A stretch of 64,000 nt of DNA from Mucilaginibacter defluvii (GTDB lineage: Bacteria > Bacteroidota > Bacteroidia > Sphingobacteriales > Sphingobacteriaceae). The position numbers were made by a program, and so were the translations under genes. Where the stretch lies: positions 744,001 through 808,000 of the forward strand of contig NZ_BAABJI010000004.1 in NCBI RefSeq assembly GCF_039543225.1, read 5' to 3'. Below are positions 1-7,971 of this stretch, one piece after another. The first letter of the stretch is position 1, and every line of letters begins with the position of its first letter. Below the pieces are notes generated by a model that was given only the letters and a program-made list of their open reading frames with translations, did not search any database and was not told the origin of the DNA.

Positions 1-64
1 CGCCGCAACTTTTGCATTTAAGCAGGCTGATAACTTCGGATGTTTGTGGTGATTCGGCAGGCAT
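1..64 (-). CDS. Start of a zinc-ribbon protein (partial, runs off the left edge)
   Basis: Reading leftward from the ATG at 64-62 gives an open frame of 21 codons to the window edge, beginning MPAESPQTSEVISLLKCKSC. The LKCKSCG at its end is the first CxxC knuckle of a typical N-terminal zinc ribbon. It begins 23 nt after the stop of the SPFH/GYF gene on the same strand, so the two are probably cotranscribed. In Bacillus the SPFH protein YdjI sits next to a zinc-ribbon protein (YdjG), a possible parallel. Only the first residues are visible, so function is inference. Confidence 0.55.
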   Translation of the reverse strand, partial: MPAESPQTSEVISLLKCKSCG

Positions 65-87
65 TTTATCGGAGTAACAAAGTGATA

Positions 88-1200
88 TTAAGCCAATGGT
101 GGCGGTGTGTTACCAAACAGATCAGCAAGTTCATCAACTGATTCAGCCGGTGCCCAGTCGGCCATGCCTTTTTTCCAAACTTTGGTATCAGCACTCAATT
201 GTTTTTGGCTGATGATGGTTTTTAATTGCTCCAGCGTAGCCGGCCCTTCAGATTTTCCATCAATAGCAATGTAATATTGGGTTTCAGCCTTAATTGGCGG
301 CGGCCCGTCGTTAACCGGCGGCGCGGCATCCACATGGTTATCTTTAAAAATATTCCCTACCTGCCCCATCATGGCAGCGCCTACACCCAGGCCCATACCC
401 GCAGCACCCAGGTTGCCGCCAATACTGTTCTCGGCAGATTTTTCGATAGCGTTAGCCGCCTGAAATTGCGCATAAGCGCCCAGATTACCGATAATACCCA
501 TCTGCGTACGTTTATCAAGCGCGCTTTCCACCTCAGGTGGCAGGGATATATTTTCAACCAATAAAGCGGTCAGGATCAATCCCATCTCGGCCAGGTCGGG
601 CGCTATGTTATTTTTGATGATCACGCCTACCTCATCATAGTTAGCGGCGAGATCAAGCACCGGTATTTTGGAGGCAGCTACCATATCCATACCGCGTGAT
701 ACGATAATGTTGCGCAACTGCTCGTTTATATTTTCTACATTAAATCCTGCGCCTGTACCCGTAATCTGCCTGAAGAATACAGCAGCATCAGCCACCCTGA
801 AAGCATATGAGCCGAAAGCACGCAGCCTTACCGGGCCAAACTCCGCATCGCGCAGCATAACCGGGTTTTTGGTGCCCCATTTCTGGTTGGTGAACATGCG
901 GGTGCTCACAAAATACACATCAACCTTAAACGGACTTTGAAAGCCATACTTCCAACCCTCAAGGGTAGTAAGGATAGGCATGTTTTGCGTGGTAAGCTCG
1001 TACATGCCGGGCTGAAAAACATCGGCTATTTTACCCTCGTTAACAAATATGGCCACCTGCGATTCGCGCACGGTAAGCTTGGCGCCCATCTTAATGGCGT
1101 TATCATTACGCTGGAATTTCCATATCAGGGTATCATGGGTATTGTCAACCCATTCAATAACGTCTATAAGTTCGCTTAACAATCTGCTGAAAAGTCCCAT
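88..1200 (-). CDS. SPFH-domain protein with C-terminal GYF_2 domain
   Basis: 370 residues. The body (about residues 35-240) reads as the SPFH/band-7-like domain of the YdjI (virion-core-like) type: no N-terminal membrane helix, and an internal RESQVAIFVNEGKIADVF stretch typical of that group. A glycine- and alanine-rich linker (about 258-285, GGNLGAAGMGLGVGAAMMG) leads to a GYF_2/DUF4339 module at about 307-360 (YYIAIDGKSEGPATLEQL ... VWKKGMADWAP). GYF domains bind proline-rich peptides, so it probably scaffolds partners at the membrane. In Bacillus, YdjI recruits PspA-type membrane-stress proteins; a similar role here is inference. It is followed by the zinc-ribbon gene 23 nt downstream. Confidence 0.85.
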   Translation of the reverse strand: MGLFSRLLSELIDVIEWVDNTHDTLIWKFQRNDNAIKMGAKLTVRESQVAIFVNEGKIADVFQPGMYELTTQNMPILTTLEGWKYGFQSPFKVDVYFVSTRMFTNQKWGTKNPVMLRDAEFGPVRLRAFGSYAFRVADAAVFFRQITGTGAGFNVENINEQLRNIIVSRGMDMVAASKIPVLDLAANYDEVGVIIKNNIAPDLAEMGLILTALLVENISLPPEVESALDKRTQMGIIGNLGAYAQFQAANAIEKSAENSIGGNLGAAGMGLGVGAAMMGQVGNIFKDNHVDAAPPVNDGPPPIKAETQYYIAIDGKSEGPATLEQLKTIISQKQLSADTKVWKKGMADWAPAESVDELADLFGNTPPPLA

Positions 1201-1259
1201 AGGTGGTTTTTTATTTAAATGTAGTGATAAGATTTAAAAACGCGTTAATTGTTACATCA

Positions 1260-2135
1260 TCAGGCGCTTTGAACTTTCATGCTTTCAATGGCACGGTTAG
1301 CGTTATCCTCTGCCTTGCGTATTTTGTATTCGAGCCATTTGTCCTTAAATATCCGGCGCATGGTATTATCAAACCGCCGAACCAAAAATATATTATTAAA
1401 GCCGCGCAGGCGCTCAAATGGGCGCTCATTAAGCATACGCAGGCTTACTGAGTAACCCTCGGTAACGTACTTAATGTAATGCCAGTAGCCCGATGGCATG
1501 TACAAGGTTTCGCCGGGCTGCAGCTCACACTCCCAACCATTAAGGTATTGCAGCGCGGGATATTTTTTAAGGTCAGGCTCGTTTAAATTAGCAATCCCAT
1601 GAAAGTTAAACGGGAGTTTATATAAAAGCGGCGACTGGTCTAACGAGAATAGCAATACCTTTTTTACACCCTTAAACTGCGTTAAAAATATGTGCGACAT
1701 ATCAATATCATAATGATAGCGCACGCTCGAGCCCTCGCCGCCAAAAAACATATACGGCAGCCACGATACTATTTTACCGCCAGTCGGGTCGTTATATACC
1801 AGATCCTTTTTCAGCTCGGGGTTATGTTGCAGCAGGTTGAACAGGAATAAGCGTAACTCGGCCGGGCCTGAAGCGATCATGTCCAGGTATTCTCCAAAAG
1901 TTGATTTCATAACGGGTGCGCTGGTGGCACGGTCATTAAACTCATCTTCGCGGCCGTAAAGGTTTACCTTGTAATCTCCGGCTATCGCCTTAAAGTATTC
2001 ATAGTTCCACTTTTGTAATGCCGGGCTGCCTTTAACAAAGCTTTTCAGGATAACCGGCGTTTTAGCCTGTAAATAAAGTTTTTCAAAATCAGCCCTTTCA
2101 ATATCATCCACACGGGCAATTGGTTTTAGCAACAT
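1260..2135 (-). CDS. Cupin-like (JmjC/cupin_8) Fe(II)/2-oxoglutarate oxygenase family protein
   Basis: 291 residues. A double-stranded beta-helix core is recognisable by H141-Y-D143 in RYHYDIDMSHIF and the distal histidine H219 in LYMPSGYWHYIKYV, the usual HxD...H iron-binding triad of cupin_8/JmjC-type hydroxylases. The phrase QPGETLYMPSGYWHY is the hallmark of the family, whose members hydroxylate protein or small-molecule substrates using Fe(II) and 2-oxoglutarate. No signal peptide, so cytoplasmic. It lies 59 nt from the SPFH gene on the same strand. The substrate cannot be told from sequence. Confidence 0.85.
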   Translation of the reverse strand: MLLKPIARVDDIERADFEKLYLQAKTPVILKSFVKGSPALQKWNYEYFKAIAGDYKVNLYGREDEFNDRATSAPVMKSTFGEYLDMIASGPAELRLFLFNLLQHNPELKKDLVYNDPTGGKIVSWLPYMFFGGEGSSVRYHYDIDMSHIFLTQFKGVKKVLLFSLDQSPLLYKLPFNFHGIANLNEPDLKKYPALQYLNGWECELQPGETLYMPSGYWHYIKYVTEGYSVSLRMLNERPFERLRGFNNIFLVRRFDNTMRRIFKDKWLEYKIRKAEDNANRAIESMKVQSA

Positions 2136-2269
2136 GGTACCAAATTTACAAATACAGGCTAATTGGCAAAGGTTAAATTAATAGCAAAATTATATCACGT
2201 AACAAAATAATTAGGCTCTGAACTTTTTTAACCGGCGGCTGTATTTTAAGCATTCCGGCGAAAATATAC

Positions 2270-3172
2270 ATGGCTAAAAGTTATAAATCAATATACAGTG
2301 CGCTTGCTGCTAACCTGCTGATAGCAGTAACCAAATTTATTGCGGGAGGTTTTAGCGGCAGCCCTTCCATGATATCCGAAGGGGTGCACTCGCTGGTTGA
2401 TACCATAAACCAGGTGCTCATTTTATACGGCATCCGCCAAAGCCATAAACCAGCCGATGCTTTACACCCTTTCGGGTACGGTAAGGAGATCTACTTTTGG
2501 TCGTTCATTGTATCGATACTTATATTCAGTCTGGGTGGAGGCATATCTGTTTACCAGGGCATTATACATATTATACATGCCGACCCACCCGGCGACCCGA
2601 CCTGGAACTATGTGGTATTGGTGCTATCCATGATATTTGAAGGTAGTTCGTTGTGGATAGCTATTAAGGAGTTTAATAAAGTGCGGGGTAACGACACCTG
2701 GTGGAATGCCATTATTAAAAGTAAAGATCCATCCAGCTTTTTGGTGCTGTTTGAGGATAGCGCGGCAGTGATCGGCCTTACCATCGTATTGATTTTTATG
2801 CTGATAGGCCACGCTACCGGGCTGGAGTATATGGACGGGGTAGCATCGGTTTTGGTTGGCTTGCTGCTGATCGGTGTTTCGGCCATACTCGCCCGCGAAA
2901 GCCGCAGCTTATTGATGGGTGAGGGCATCGCTCCTGAAACAAAGGACAAATTAAAGGGATTGGTGGAGGCTGACCCGGCAGTTACCAAAGTATGCAACAT
3001 CGTATCAACCTATCAATCGCCGGAAGAAGTAGTGCTGATGCTGATGGTGGTTTTTGAGCCAGATTTAGATACCGAAGGCATTACCGGTGCTATTGTTAGA
3101 TTACGCAATCGCATTAAAGAAAAATATAAACTGGTTCGCTTTGTAATTATTCAGCCCAATACGATAGATTGA
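2270..3172 (+). CDS. Cation diffusion facilitator family transporter (ZnT9/SLC30A9-like branch)
   Basis: 300 residues with about six hydrophobic segments. Metal-site residues are visible in helix 2 (H40 and D44 in GVHSLVDTINQ) and in a later helix (E162-D163 in LFEDSAAVIGL, D189 in YMDGVAS). The LFEDSAAVIG motif is characteristic of the SLC30A9-like branch rather than canonical YiiP, which has HxxxD there. The C-terminal part after residue about 210 is the cytoplasmic ferredoxin-like dimerisation domain. Such proteins export Zn(II) or related divalent metals by proton antiport. It stands alone, is divergent from the cupin gene, and ends 4 nt before the stop of the convergent permease. Confidence 0.9.
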   Translation: MAKSYKSIYSALAANLLIAVTKFIAGGFSGSPSMISEGVHSLVDTINQVLILYGIRQSHKPADALHPFGYGKEIYFWSFIVSILIFSLGGGISVYQGIIHIIHADPPGDPTWNYVVLVLSMIFEGSSLWIAIKEFNKVRGNDTWWNAIIKSKDPSSFLVLFEDSAAVIGLTIVLIFMLIGHATGLEYMDGVASVLVGLLLIGVSAILARESRSLLMGEGIAPETKDKLKGLVEADPAVTKVCNIVSTYQSPEEVVLMLMVVFEPDLDTEGITGAIVRLRNRIKEKYKLVRFVIIQPNTID

Positions 3173-3176
3173 TTTG

Positions 3177-4493
3177 TTAATTATCCGTTTTATTAGCCAG
3201 CTTGATCCACACATAAACTGGTATACCTGCCGCCATAAATAGGAAGCCGTAAAACACGGTCAATTCACCTGCGCCGATAATTCCCCACAAACAATAGGCG
3301 AATGCGAGAACGGCGAGCAGTACCGCACCCGCCCACCCGGTTTTTATATTTTGTTTAGCCCTGATGATGATGTACGATGCCATAGTTAGCAAATAAGGCA
3401 CAAATACGGTGAATATGGATAGCAGCATTAAAAACCTGAACTGATCTACCAGTCCCTTGGTATAATTCATCGCCATAAATACCGACACCATGATGCTGTT
3501 GATCAACATACCTACATACGGCACATTGCGTTTATTCTCGCGGGCGAATATGGCCGGGAATAACTTATCTTTAGCGATAGACCTGGGGATTTGTCCTTGT
3601 ATCAAAATCCAGCCATTGAGCGCGCCAAAAGCGGCTATGGCAATGCCCGCGCTCACCCAATACCTGGCCGCTTTACCAAACATGATCTCCGCGGCATCAG
3701 CATATGGTGTGGCCGATTGTGCCAGTTTTTGAATAGGGATTATACCCATAATACTAACACTACCTAATAAATATATAAGCGTTGCAATGCCTAAACCTAT
3801 AACCGTAGCTTTCGAAACGGTTTTATTGGCATCCTCTACATCTGCCGCCGGAATGGCCGCGCTCTCGATACCCACAAAGGCGAACATGGCTAAAGTAACC
3901 GTAGCGTTTATAGCCGTGGGGATAGATGTACCGCTGTTATTGAACGGCGAAAAGTTATCAAACCGGATAAAGAACAAGCCGCCGATAGCGATAACTAATA
4001 GCGGCAGTATTTTTAGCACCGTAGTAGCTAACTGTAATTTACCCGATACTAAAATGCCCTGCGTATTGATCCACGTAAGCAGCCAGATAGCGGCCAGGCC
4101 TGTGAATATGGATGCCGTGGCACTGCTGCCCAATGCCGGTATAAAAGCGGTTAAGGCACTGACCAGCGATATGGCGATGGCCGCATTGGCGCATGATACG
4201 GCTATCCAGTAACACCACGCCACCAGGAAACCAGCGAAATCGCCAAAGCCGCTGCGCGTATAAGCATACGGCCCGCCGGACACCTGCGGCAGCAACTTAC
4301 TGAGGTTGCTGAATACCCTTGCCAAAAAATAAGCGCCTATTGCCGCGAACACCCAACCCAGCAAGCTTATACTGCCAAATGATGCCATTGCCGATGGCAT
4401 CAGGAATACACCCGCGCCTATCATGTTGCCGATGACCAGCGAGGTGCTTGTCCATAAACCTAATTTGTTTTTGCTGGATGGGTATGAAGGCAT
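3177..4493 (-). CDS. APC superfamily amino-acid permease/antiporter
   Basis: 438 residues from the ATG at 4493; about twelve hydrophobic segments. The first helix carries GNMIGAGVFLMPSAMASFG, the unwound TM1 substrate-binding motif of the APC family, and the second half has FVGIESAAIPA, as in AdiC/YjeM-type transporters. It probably exchanges or imports amino acids at the inner membrane. An in-frame ATG at 4655 would add 54 residues, but that extension is proline/arginine-rich text translated from the repeat upstream and precedes a perfectly good N-terminus (MPSYPSSKNKLGLW), so it was rejected. Confidence 0.9.
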   Translation of the reverse strand: MPSYPSSKNKLGLWTSTSLVIGNMIGAGVFLMPSAMASFGSISLLGWVFAAIGAYFLARVFSNLSKLLPQVSGGPYAYTRSGFGDFAGFLVAWCYWIAVSCANAAIAISLVSALTAFIPALGSSATASIFTGLAAIWLLTWINTQGILVSGKLQLATTVLKILPLLVIAIGGLFFIRFDNFSPFNNSGTSIPTAINATVTLAMFAFVGIESAAIPAADVEDANKTVSKATVIGLGIATLIYLLGSVSIMGIIPIQKLAQSATPYADAAEIMFGKAARYWVSAGIAIAAFGALNGWILIQGQIPRSIAKDKLFPAIFARENKRNVPYVGMLINSIMVSVFMAMNYTKGLVDQFRFLMLLSIFTVFVPYLLTMASYIIIRAKQNIKTGWAGAVLLAVLAFAYCLWGIIGAGELTVFYGFLFMAAGIPVYVWIKLANKTDN

Positions 4494-4965
4494 AAATGGG
4501 TGCTGGTATTTTAAAGCAAAGTAAGGATTTTTTACCTCACCCCAACCTCTCGTAGGAGTACCCCTCCTAAATCCTCCCCAAAAGGGGAGGACTTTTAAAA
4601 TAGAAACTATTGCCATCTCGAACGATAGTGAGAGATCTATGCGCGTTCTGGGCAAAGCGACAGATTTCTCCTCGTACCTCGTTCGAAATTGATAAAAAGT
4701 ATAATAGCAAAAAGTACAAACCGTAAATAACCAATTCTACCGGCATCAGTAATGCCCCGGAGTATTACAAGCCTTGAGAAAGCACAATCTTTCACCGGGC
4801 AGGACGTAGCCGGCAGGTTTTCTTTGGTTACTTTCTTTTGTCTGCACAAAAGAAAGTAACATTCACTAACGCTTCAATTAGGTACATCCTTATCCTCATG
4901 AGCACTGATATAGTTGCGAACAAGCATTTATCTTTAATCATTGAAATCAATACCTTTACCTCATT
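4494..4965. repeat. Gene-free stretch composed of several inverted-repeat elements
   Basis: No convincing gene is seen in these 472 bases. Three palindromic pieces follow one another: CCTCCCC-AAAA-GGGGAGG at 4573-4590; an imperfect inverted repeat at about 4618-4686 whose arms begin CGAACGA and end GAGATCT / AGATTTCTC; and a perfect 14-bp hairpin at 4827-4840 / 4847-4860 (GTTACTTTCTTTTG, loop TCTGCA). The short open frames across it merely translate these repeats. Such modules look like dispersed intergenic repeats of Bacteroidota genomes; copies elsewhere cannot be checked here. The promoter of purU should lie at the right end; a TACCTTTA about 12 nt before its ATG is only an imperfect match. 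Confidence 0.7.
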
Positions 4966-5796
4966 ATGATCATCGTTATACAGTGCCGCGACCAGGTGGG
5001 GTTGGTGGCTTCTATATCGGCCCTGGTGGCCAGGCATCAATACAATATCATATCATTAGGCGAACATGTTGACGTTGCCGAAAACCTGTTTTTTATGCGC
5101 CTTGAGGTGGATGGTAATGCTGCAGATACGCAAACGCTGGAGCAGGAGCTATACGATATACTGCCAGCCGGGGCACTGGTAAAGATCAACCCTAAACCGG
5201 ATAAAAAGATTGTGGTGCTGGTTACTAAGGAGTACCATTGCCTGGCTGATATACTGGTGCGAAATTATTTCGGTACACTTGGCGCCACCGTGCAGTGTGT
5301 TATCGGCAATCATGCTGTTTTGGCCGATGTTTGCCGCAGGTTTGATATCCCTTTTCACCATGTAAGCTATGAAGGGCAAACCAAGCAGCAGGCTGAGGAG
5401 CAGATCACCACGCTGGTTCAGCAAAGCAACCCGGATTATGTGGTGCTGGCTAAATTCATGCGTATTCTGTCGCCCGAATTTAACAGCCTGTTCCCAATGC
5501 GGATCATCAATATACACCACTCTTTTTTACCGGCCTTTGTAGGTGCCAGTCCGTACAAACAGGCCTTTGAGCGGGGGGTGAAGTTAATTGGGGCAACAGC
5601 ACATTTTGTATCTAATGAATTGGATGAGGGACCGATCATCGCGCAGCAGATCATCCCGGTTAACCACGGATATACCGCCGCCGATATGGTAACCGCCGGC
5701 AAAGAGGTGGAAACATCGGTTTTAGCCAAAGCGTTAAAGTTGGTGTTTGACGACAGGGTGTTTGTTTATAACAATAAAACGGTGGTGATAGAGTAA
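4966..5796 (+). CDS. purU: Formyltetrahydrofolate deformylase
   Basis: 276 residues, close to the 280 of the E. coli enzyme. The N-terminal ACT domain (about 1-75, CRDQVGLVASISALVARHQ) senses amino acids; the C-terminal hydrolase/formyltransferase fold (about 85-276) contains NIHHSFLPAFVGASPY with the catalytic His, and FVSNELDEGPIIAQ with the catalytic Asp. It hydrolyses 10-formyl-THF to formate and THF, balancing one-carbon units and supplying formate. It immediately abuts the next gene (stop TAA followed at once by ATG), so they are likely cotranscribed. Confidence 0.95.
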   Translation: MIIVIQCRDQVGLVASISALVARHQYNIISLGEHVDVAENLFFMRLEVDGNAADTQTLEQELYDILPAGALVKINPKPDKKIVVLVTKEYHCLADILVRNYFGTLGATVQCVIGNHAVLADVCRRFDIPFHHVSYEGQTKQQAEEQITTLVQQSNPDYVVLAKFMRILSPEFNSLFPMRIINIHHSFLPAFVGASPYKQAFERGVKLIGATAHFVSNELDEGPIIAQQIIPVNHGYTAADMVTAGKEVETSVLAKALKLVFDDRVFVYNNKTVVIE

Positions 5797-6426
5797 ATGG
5801 CCATGAGAAGATTAGTTTTTCTGTCTGTTTTTTTAATCGCGCAGCAAAGTATGGCGCAGGTAAAATCTAATAATGTTACCGCCGCTCAGTTGCCTAAGGG
5901 AATGAAATTTGAAGGCAAGTTTGTTAAAGCTATTCGCTTTACAGATGCAGGAGGAGAACACTTGGTTTTAGCGACTGAAACAGGCGAAACTCAAAGTAAA
6001 GCTAACAGCGATGGCGATTACCGTGAAGCGGCATTGCATGTGTATGAATTTAAACAAAGCAATGGTGCATGGGTTAAAGGCTGGGTGGTGAACGACTTTG
6101 TTAAAGAGTGCCCGGTTGACATTACCGCCGCGTTTATTAAAAACGCGATACGGGTAACCGACCTGGATAACAACGGCGAAGCTGAGGTTTGGCTGATGTA
6201 TAAAACCGCATGCCATGGAGATGTGAGCCCATCAGACCTTAAGGTAATTATGTACGAGGCCGGAAAAAAATATGCCATGCGCGGGCAAAGCCTCGTGAAA
6301 ATGCCAGGTGGTGAAGCTGAGGGCGGCAATTATGTTTTTGACGGAGCGTTTAATACCGGTGCCAAAGTTTTTAAGCAATTTGCCCAAAAACTTTGGAACA
6401 ATTATAAACTTGAAGACTTTAAATAA
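5797..6426 (+). CDS. Secreted protein with FG-GAP-like acidic loop, unknown function
   Basis: 209 residues with a signal peptide (MAMRRLVFLSVFLIAQQSMA, cleavage after about residue 20). The mature part has VTDLDNNGEAEVWLMYK (about residues 124-140), an acidic D-x-D-N-G-x-A/E-x-W loop as in FG-GAP-type calcium-binding repeats, followed by CHGDVSPSDLKVIMYE. It resembles a Bacteroidota family annotated after the Riemerella M949_RS01915 surface-polysaccharide locus, but I am not certain of that assignment. It starts directly on the purU stop and ends exactly where the convergent trpC ends, with no room for a separate terminator. Confidence 0.75.
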   Translation: MAMRRLVFLSVFLIAQQSMAQVKSNNVTAAQLPKGMKFEGKFVKAIRFTDAGGEHLVLATETGETQSKANSDGDYREAALHVYEFKQSNGAWVKGWVVNDFVKECPVDITAAFIKNAIRVTDLDNNGEAEVWLMYKTACHGDVSPSDLKVIMYEAGKKYAMRGQSLVKMPGGEAEGGNYVFDGAFNTGAKVFKQFAQKLWNNYKLEDFK

Positions 6427-7209
6427 TTACAGCCCCTGTACAAACTCGCGCATAGCCGCTCCCGGGTCTTCTTGCCGCATAAAGTTTTCGCCTATTAAAA
6501 AGCCGCTGAAGCCGGCCTGCTTCAGTTCTTTAATAACTTCGGTATTGCTGATAGCGCTTTCTGAAATTTTTAGGAAATCATCGGGGATGTGCTTGGCTAA
6601 CTGAAATGATGTTTCGACAGATACGGTGAAGTCGGCCAGGTTGCGGTTGTTTACACCAATGGCATCGAGATTAGGATTGATGCTGCGTTCCAGCTCTTCC
6701 AGGTTATGCACCTCGAGCAATACGCTTAGGCCGATGCTTTTGGCCAAAGTAGCAAGCGTATCGATTTCAGCAGGTGTGAGTATGGCGGCTATTAACAAAA
6801 TTACATCGGCGCCTATAGCTTTTGCTTCAATTACCTGGTACTCGTCAATCATAAAATCTTTCCGCAGGATGGGGATGTTGTTGAGCGCACGGGCACGCTT
6901 TACGTCAATTTTGCGCCCCATGAAAAACAGCTTATCGGTTAATACCGATAGTGCCGAAGCACCTGCATCCGCGTAGGCGGTAGTAACCTGCTTAACGGTA
7001 ACCTTATCATTAATAATTCCCTTTGACGGTGATTTACGCTTAAATTCAGCAATAATCCCTGTACGGTCAGGCGCCAGCAAAAATTCGCGGAACGAGTAGG
7101 GTTGTCGCGAAAAAAACTCCGATTCCTCTAACTTCGTGTAAGATACACGGCTTTTAGCGCGCGCTACTTCCTTACGTTTATTGGCAACAATTTTATCAAG
7201 TATGGTCAT
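6427..7209 (-). CDS. trpC: Indole-3-glycerol-phosphate synthase
   Basis: 260 residues, standard for the monofunctional TIM-barrel enzyme. Landmarks are AEFKRKSPSKGIIN (substrate-phosphate and catalytic Lys loop), VLRKDFMIDEYQV (catalytic Lys), GADVILLIAAIL, LLEVHN, and IGVNNRNLADF near the C-terminus. It converts carboxyphenylaminodeoxyribulose phosphate to indole-3-glycerol phosphate in tryptophan synthesis. It is the last gene of the leftward trpE-trpG-trpC group; a REP-like repeat separates it from trpG. trpD, trpF, trpB and trpA are not in this window. Confidence 0.97.
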   Translation of the reverse strand: MTILDKIVANKRKEVARAKSRVSYTKLEESEFFSRQPYSFREFLLAPDRTGIIAEFKRKSPSKGIINDKVTVKQVTTAYADAGASALSVLTDKLFFMGRKIDVKRARALNNIPILRKDFMIDEYQVIEAKAIGADVILLIAAILTPAEIDTLATLAKSIGLSVLLEVHNLEELERSINPNLDAIGVNNRNLADFTVSVETSFQLAKHIPDDFLKISESAISNTEVIKELKQAGFSGFLIGENFMRQEDPGAAMREFVQGL

Positions 7210-7210
7210 A

Positions 7211-7306
7211 TGGCCCCTGCCCCCTAAAAGGGGGATTTTAGTATCAAATTATTAGTTGTTAATATCCGCCTCCGTAGCAGCACCCCCTTTAGGGGGCTGG
7301 GGGGCT
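7211..7306. repeat. REP-like inverted repeat pair at the trpG 3' end
   Basis: Two GC-rich palindromic units lie head to head about 40 nt apart. The left one (CCCCC-TAAAA-GGGGG at 7220-7234, preceded by GCCCCTG) is in the trpC-trpG gap; the right one (CCCCC-TTTA-GGGGG at 7283-7296, followed by CTGGGGGGC) lies inside the last codons of trpG and encodes its tail APQPPKGG. The same pair in the same arrangement occurs at the other end of trpG. Confidence 0.75.
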
Positions 7307-7923
7307 AACCAGTTCTTCAGCATTTCTTTGCCGTATTCCGTCAGTATAGATTCCGGATGAAATTGTACCCCGCGCACATTGTATTTTTTGTGGCGCAATG
7401 CCATAACCGAGTTGTCCTTTTCGTCAACAGCCGTAACGGTAAGGGTGTCGGGCAAGTCATCACTGTTAACCACCCATGAGTGGTAGCGGCCCACGTTAAA
7501 GCTTTGCGGCAAACCGATAAACAAAGGCTCCTGCGCATCAGTAACGGTTATTGGGGTGGCAATGCCGTGCATGGGCTGTTTGAGGTTGGAGAGCGAGCCG
7601 CCGAAAACCTCGGCTATGGCTTGCTGACCAAGGCATACACCAAAGATACTTTTGGTAGGCGCATAACGCTCAATAACCTGCAATAGCAAACCCGCTTCGG
7701 ACGGGATTCCCGGCCCCGGTGAAAGTATAATATGATCAAACGCGTCAACATCCTCCAGCTTAAACTGGTCGTTACGCCATACCTCGCACTGCAAACCTAT
7801 CTCGTTCACCAAATGCACCAGGTTATAGGTAAACGAATCGTAATTATCTATTATCAGGATGTTCGCGCCCCCCTGCCCCCTAAAGGGGGAGTTTGTGTGG
7901 GTTGCTGTATTTTCTGTACTCAT
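7252..7923 (-). CDS. trpG: Anthranilate synthase component II (glutamine amidotransferase)
   Basis: 223 residues. Class-I amidotransferase: catalytic Cys97 in FGVCLGQQ, and His189/Glu191 in VQFHPESILTEYG; the core starts at ILIIDNYDSFTYNLVH. It releases ammonia from glutamine for TrpE to form anthranilate from chorismate. Compared with a normal ~190-residue TrpG it has about 20 extra N-terminal residues (NSPFRGQGGA) and a tail (APQPPKGGAATEADINN), and both are translations of GC-rich REP-like repeats. There is no later ATG before the core, so the repeat-encoded start appears to be used. No p-aminobenzoate partner is nearby; trpE adjacency supports TrpG. Confidence 0.95.
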   Translation of the reverse strand: MSTENTATHTNSPFRGQGGANILIIDNYDSFTYNLVHLVNEIGLQCEVWRNDQFKLEDVDAFDHIILSPGPGIPSEAGLLLQVIERYAPTKSIFGVCLGQQAIAEVFGGSLSNLKQPMHGIATPITVTDAQEPLFIGLPQSFNVGRYHSWVVNSDDLPDTLTVTAVDEKDNSVMALRHKKYNVRGVQFHPESILTEYGKEMLKNWLAPQPPKGGAATEADINN

Positions 7924-7971
7924 TTTGTCTTTTTTAGTTTTTACTCCCCCTTTAGGGGGCCGGGGGGCTTT
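7867..7971. repeat. REP-like inverted repeat pair at the trpG 5' end / trpE-trpG junction
   Basis: The left unit (CCCCC-TAAA-GGGGG at 7876-7889, preceded by GCCCCCCTG) lies within the first codons of trpG; the right unit (CCCCC-TTTA-GGGGG at 7946-7959, followed by CCGGGGGGC) fills the trpE-trpG gap. Arrangement and spacing mirror the pair at 7211-7306. Paired inverted GC-rich units of this size are like the REP/BIME elements known from enterobacteria. Confidence 0.75.

Noticed and set aside
4494-4655. 54-residue N-terminal extension of the APC permease
   Set aside because: Encoded by repeat sequence; the downstream ATG at 4493 gives the normal APC start.
4637-5040. Two 70-residue leftward open frames upstream of purU
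   Set aside because: They translate the inverted repeats and the antisense of purU's start; no domain, no promoter, repetitive text.
7211-7971. CRISPR array
   Set aside because: Four GC-rich repeats are inverted pairs, with coding sequence between, no regular spacing and no cas genes.
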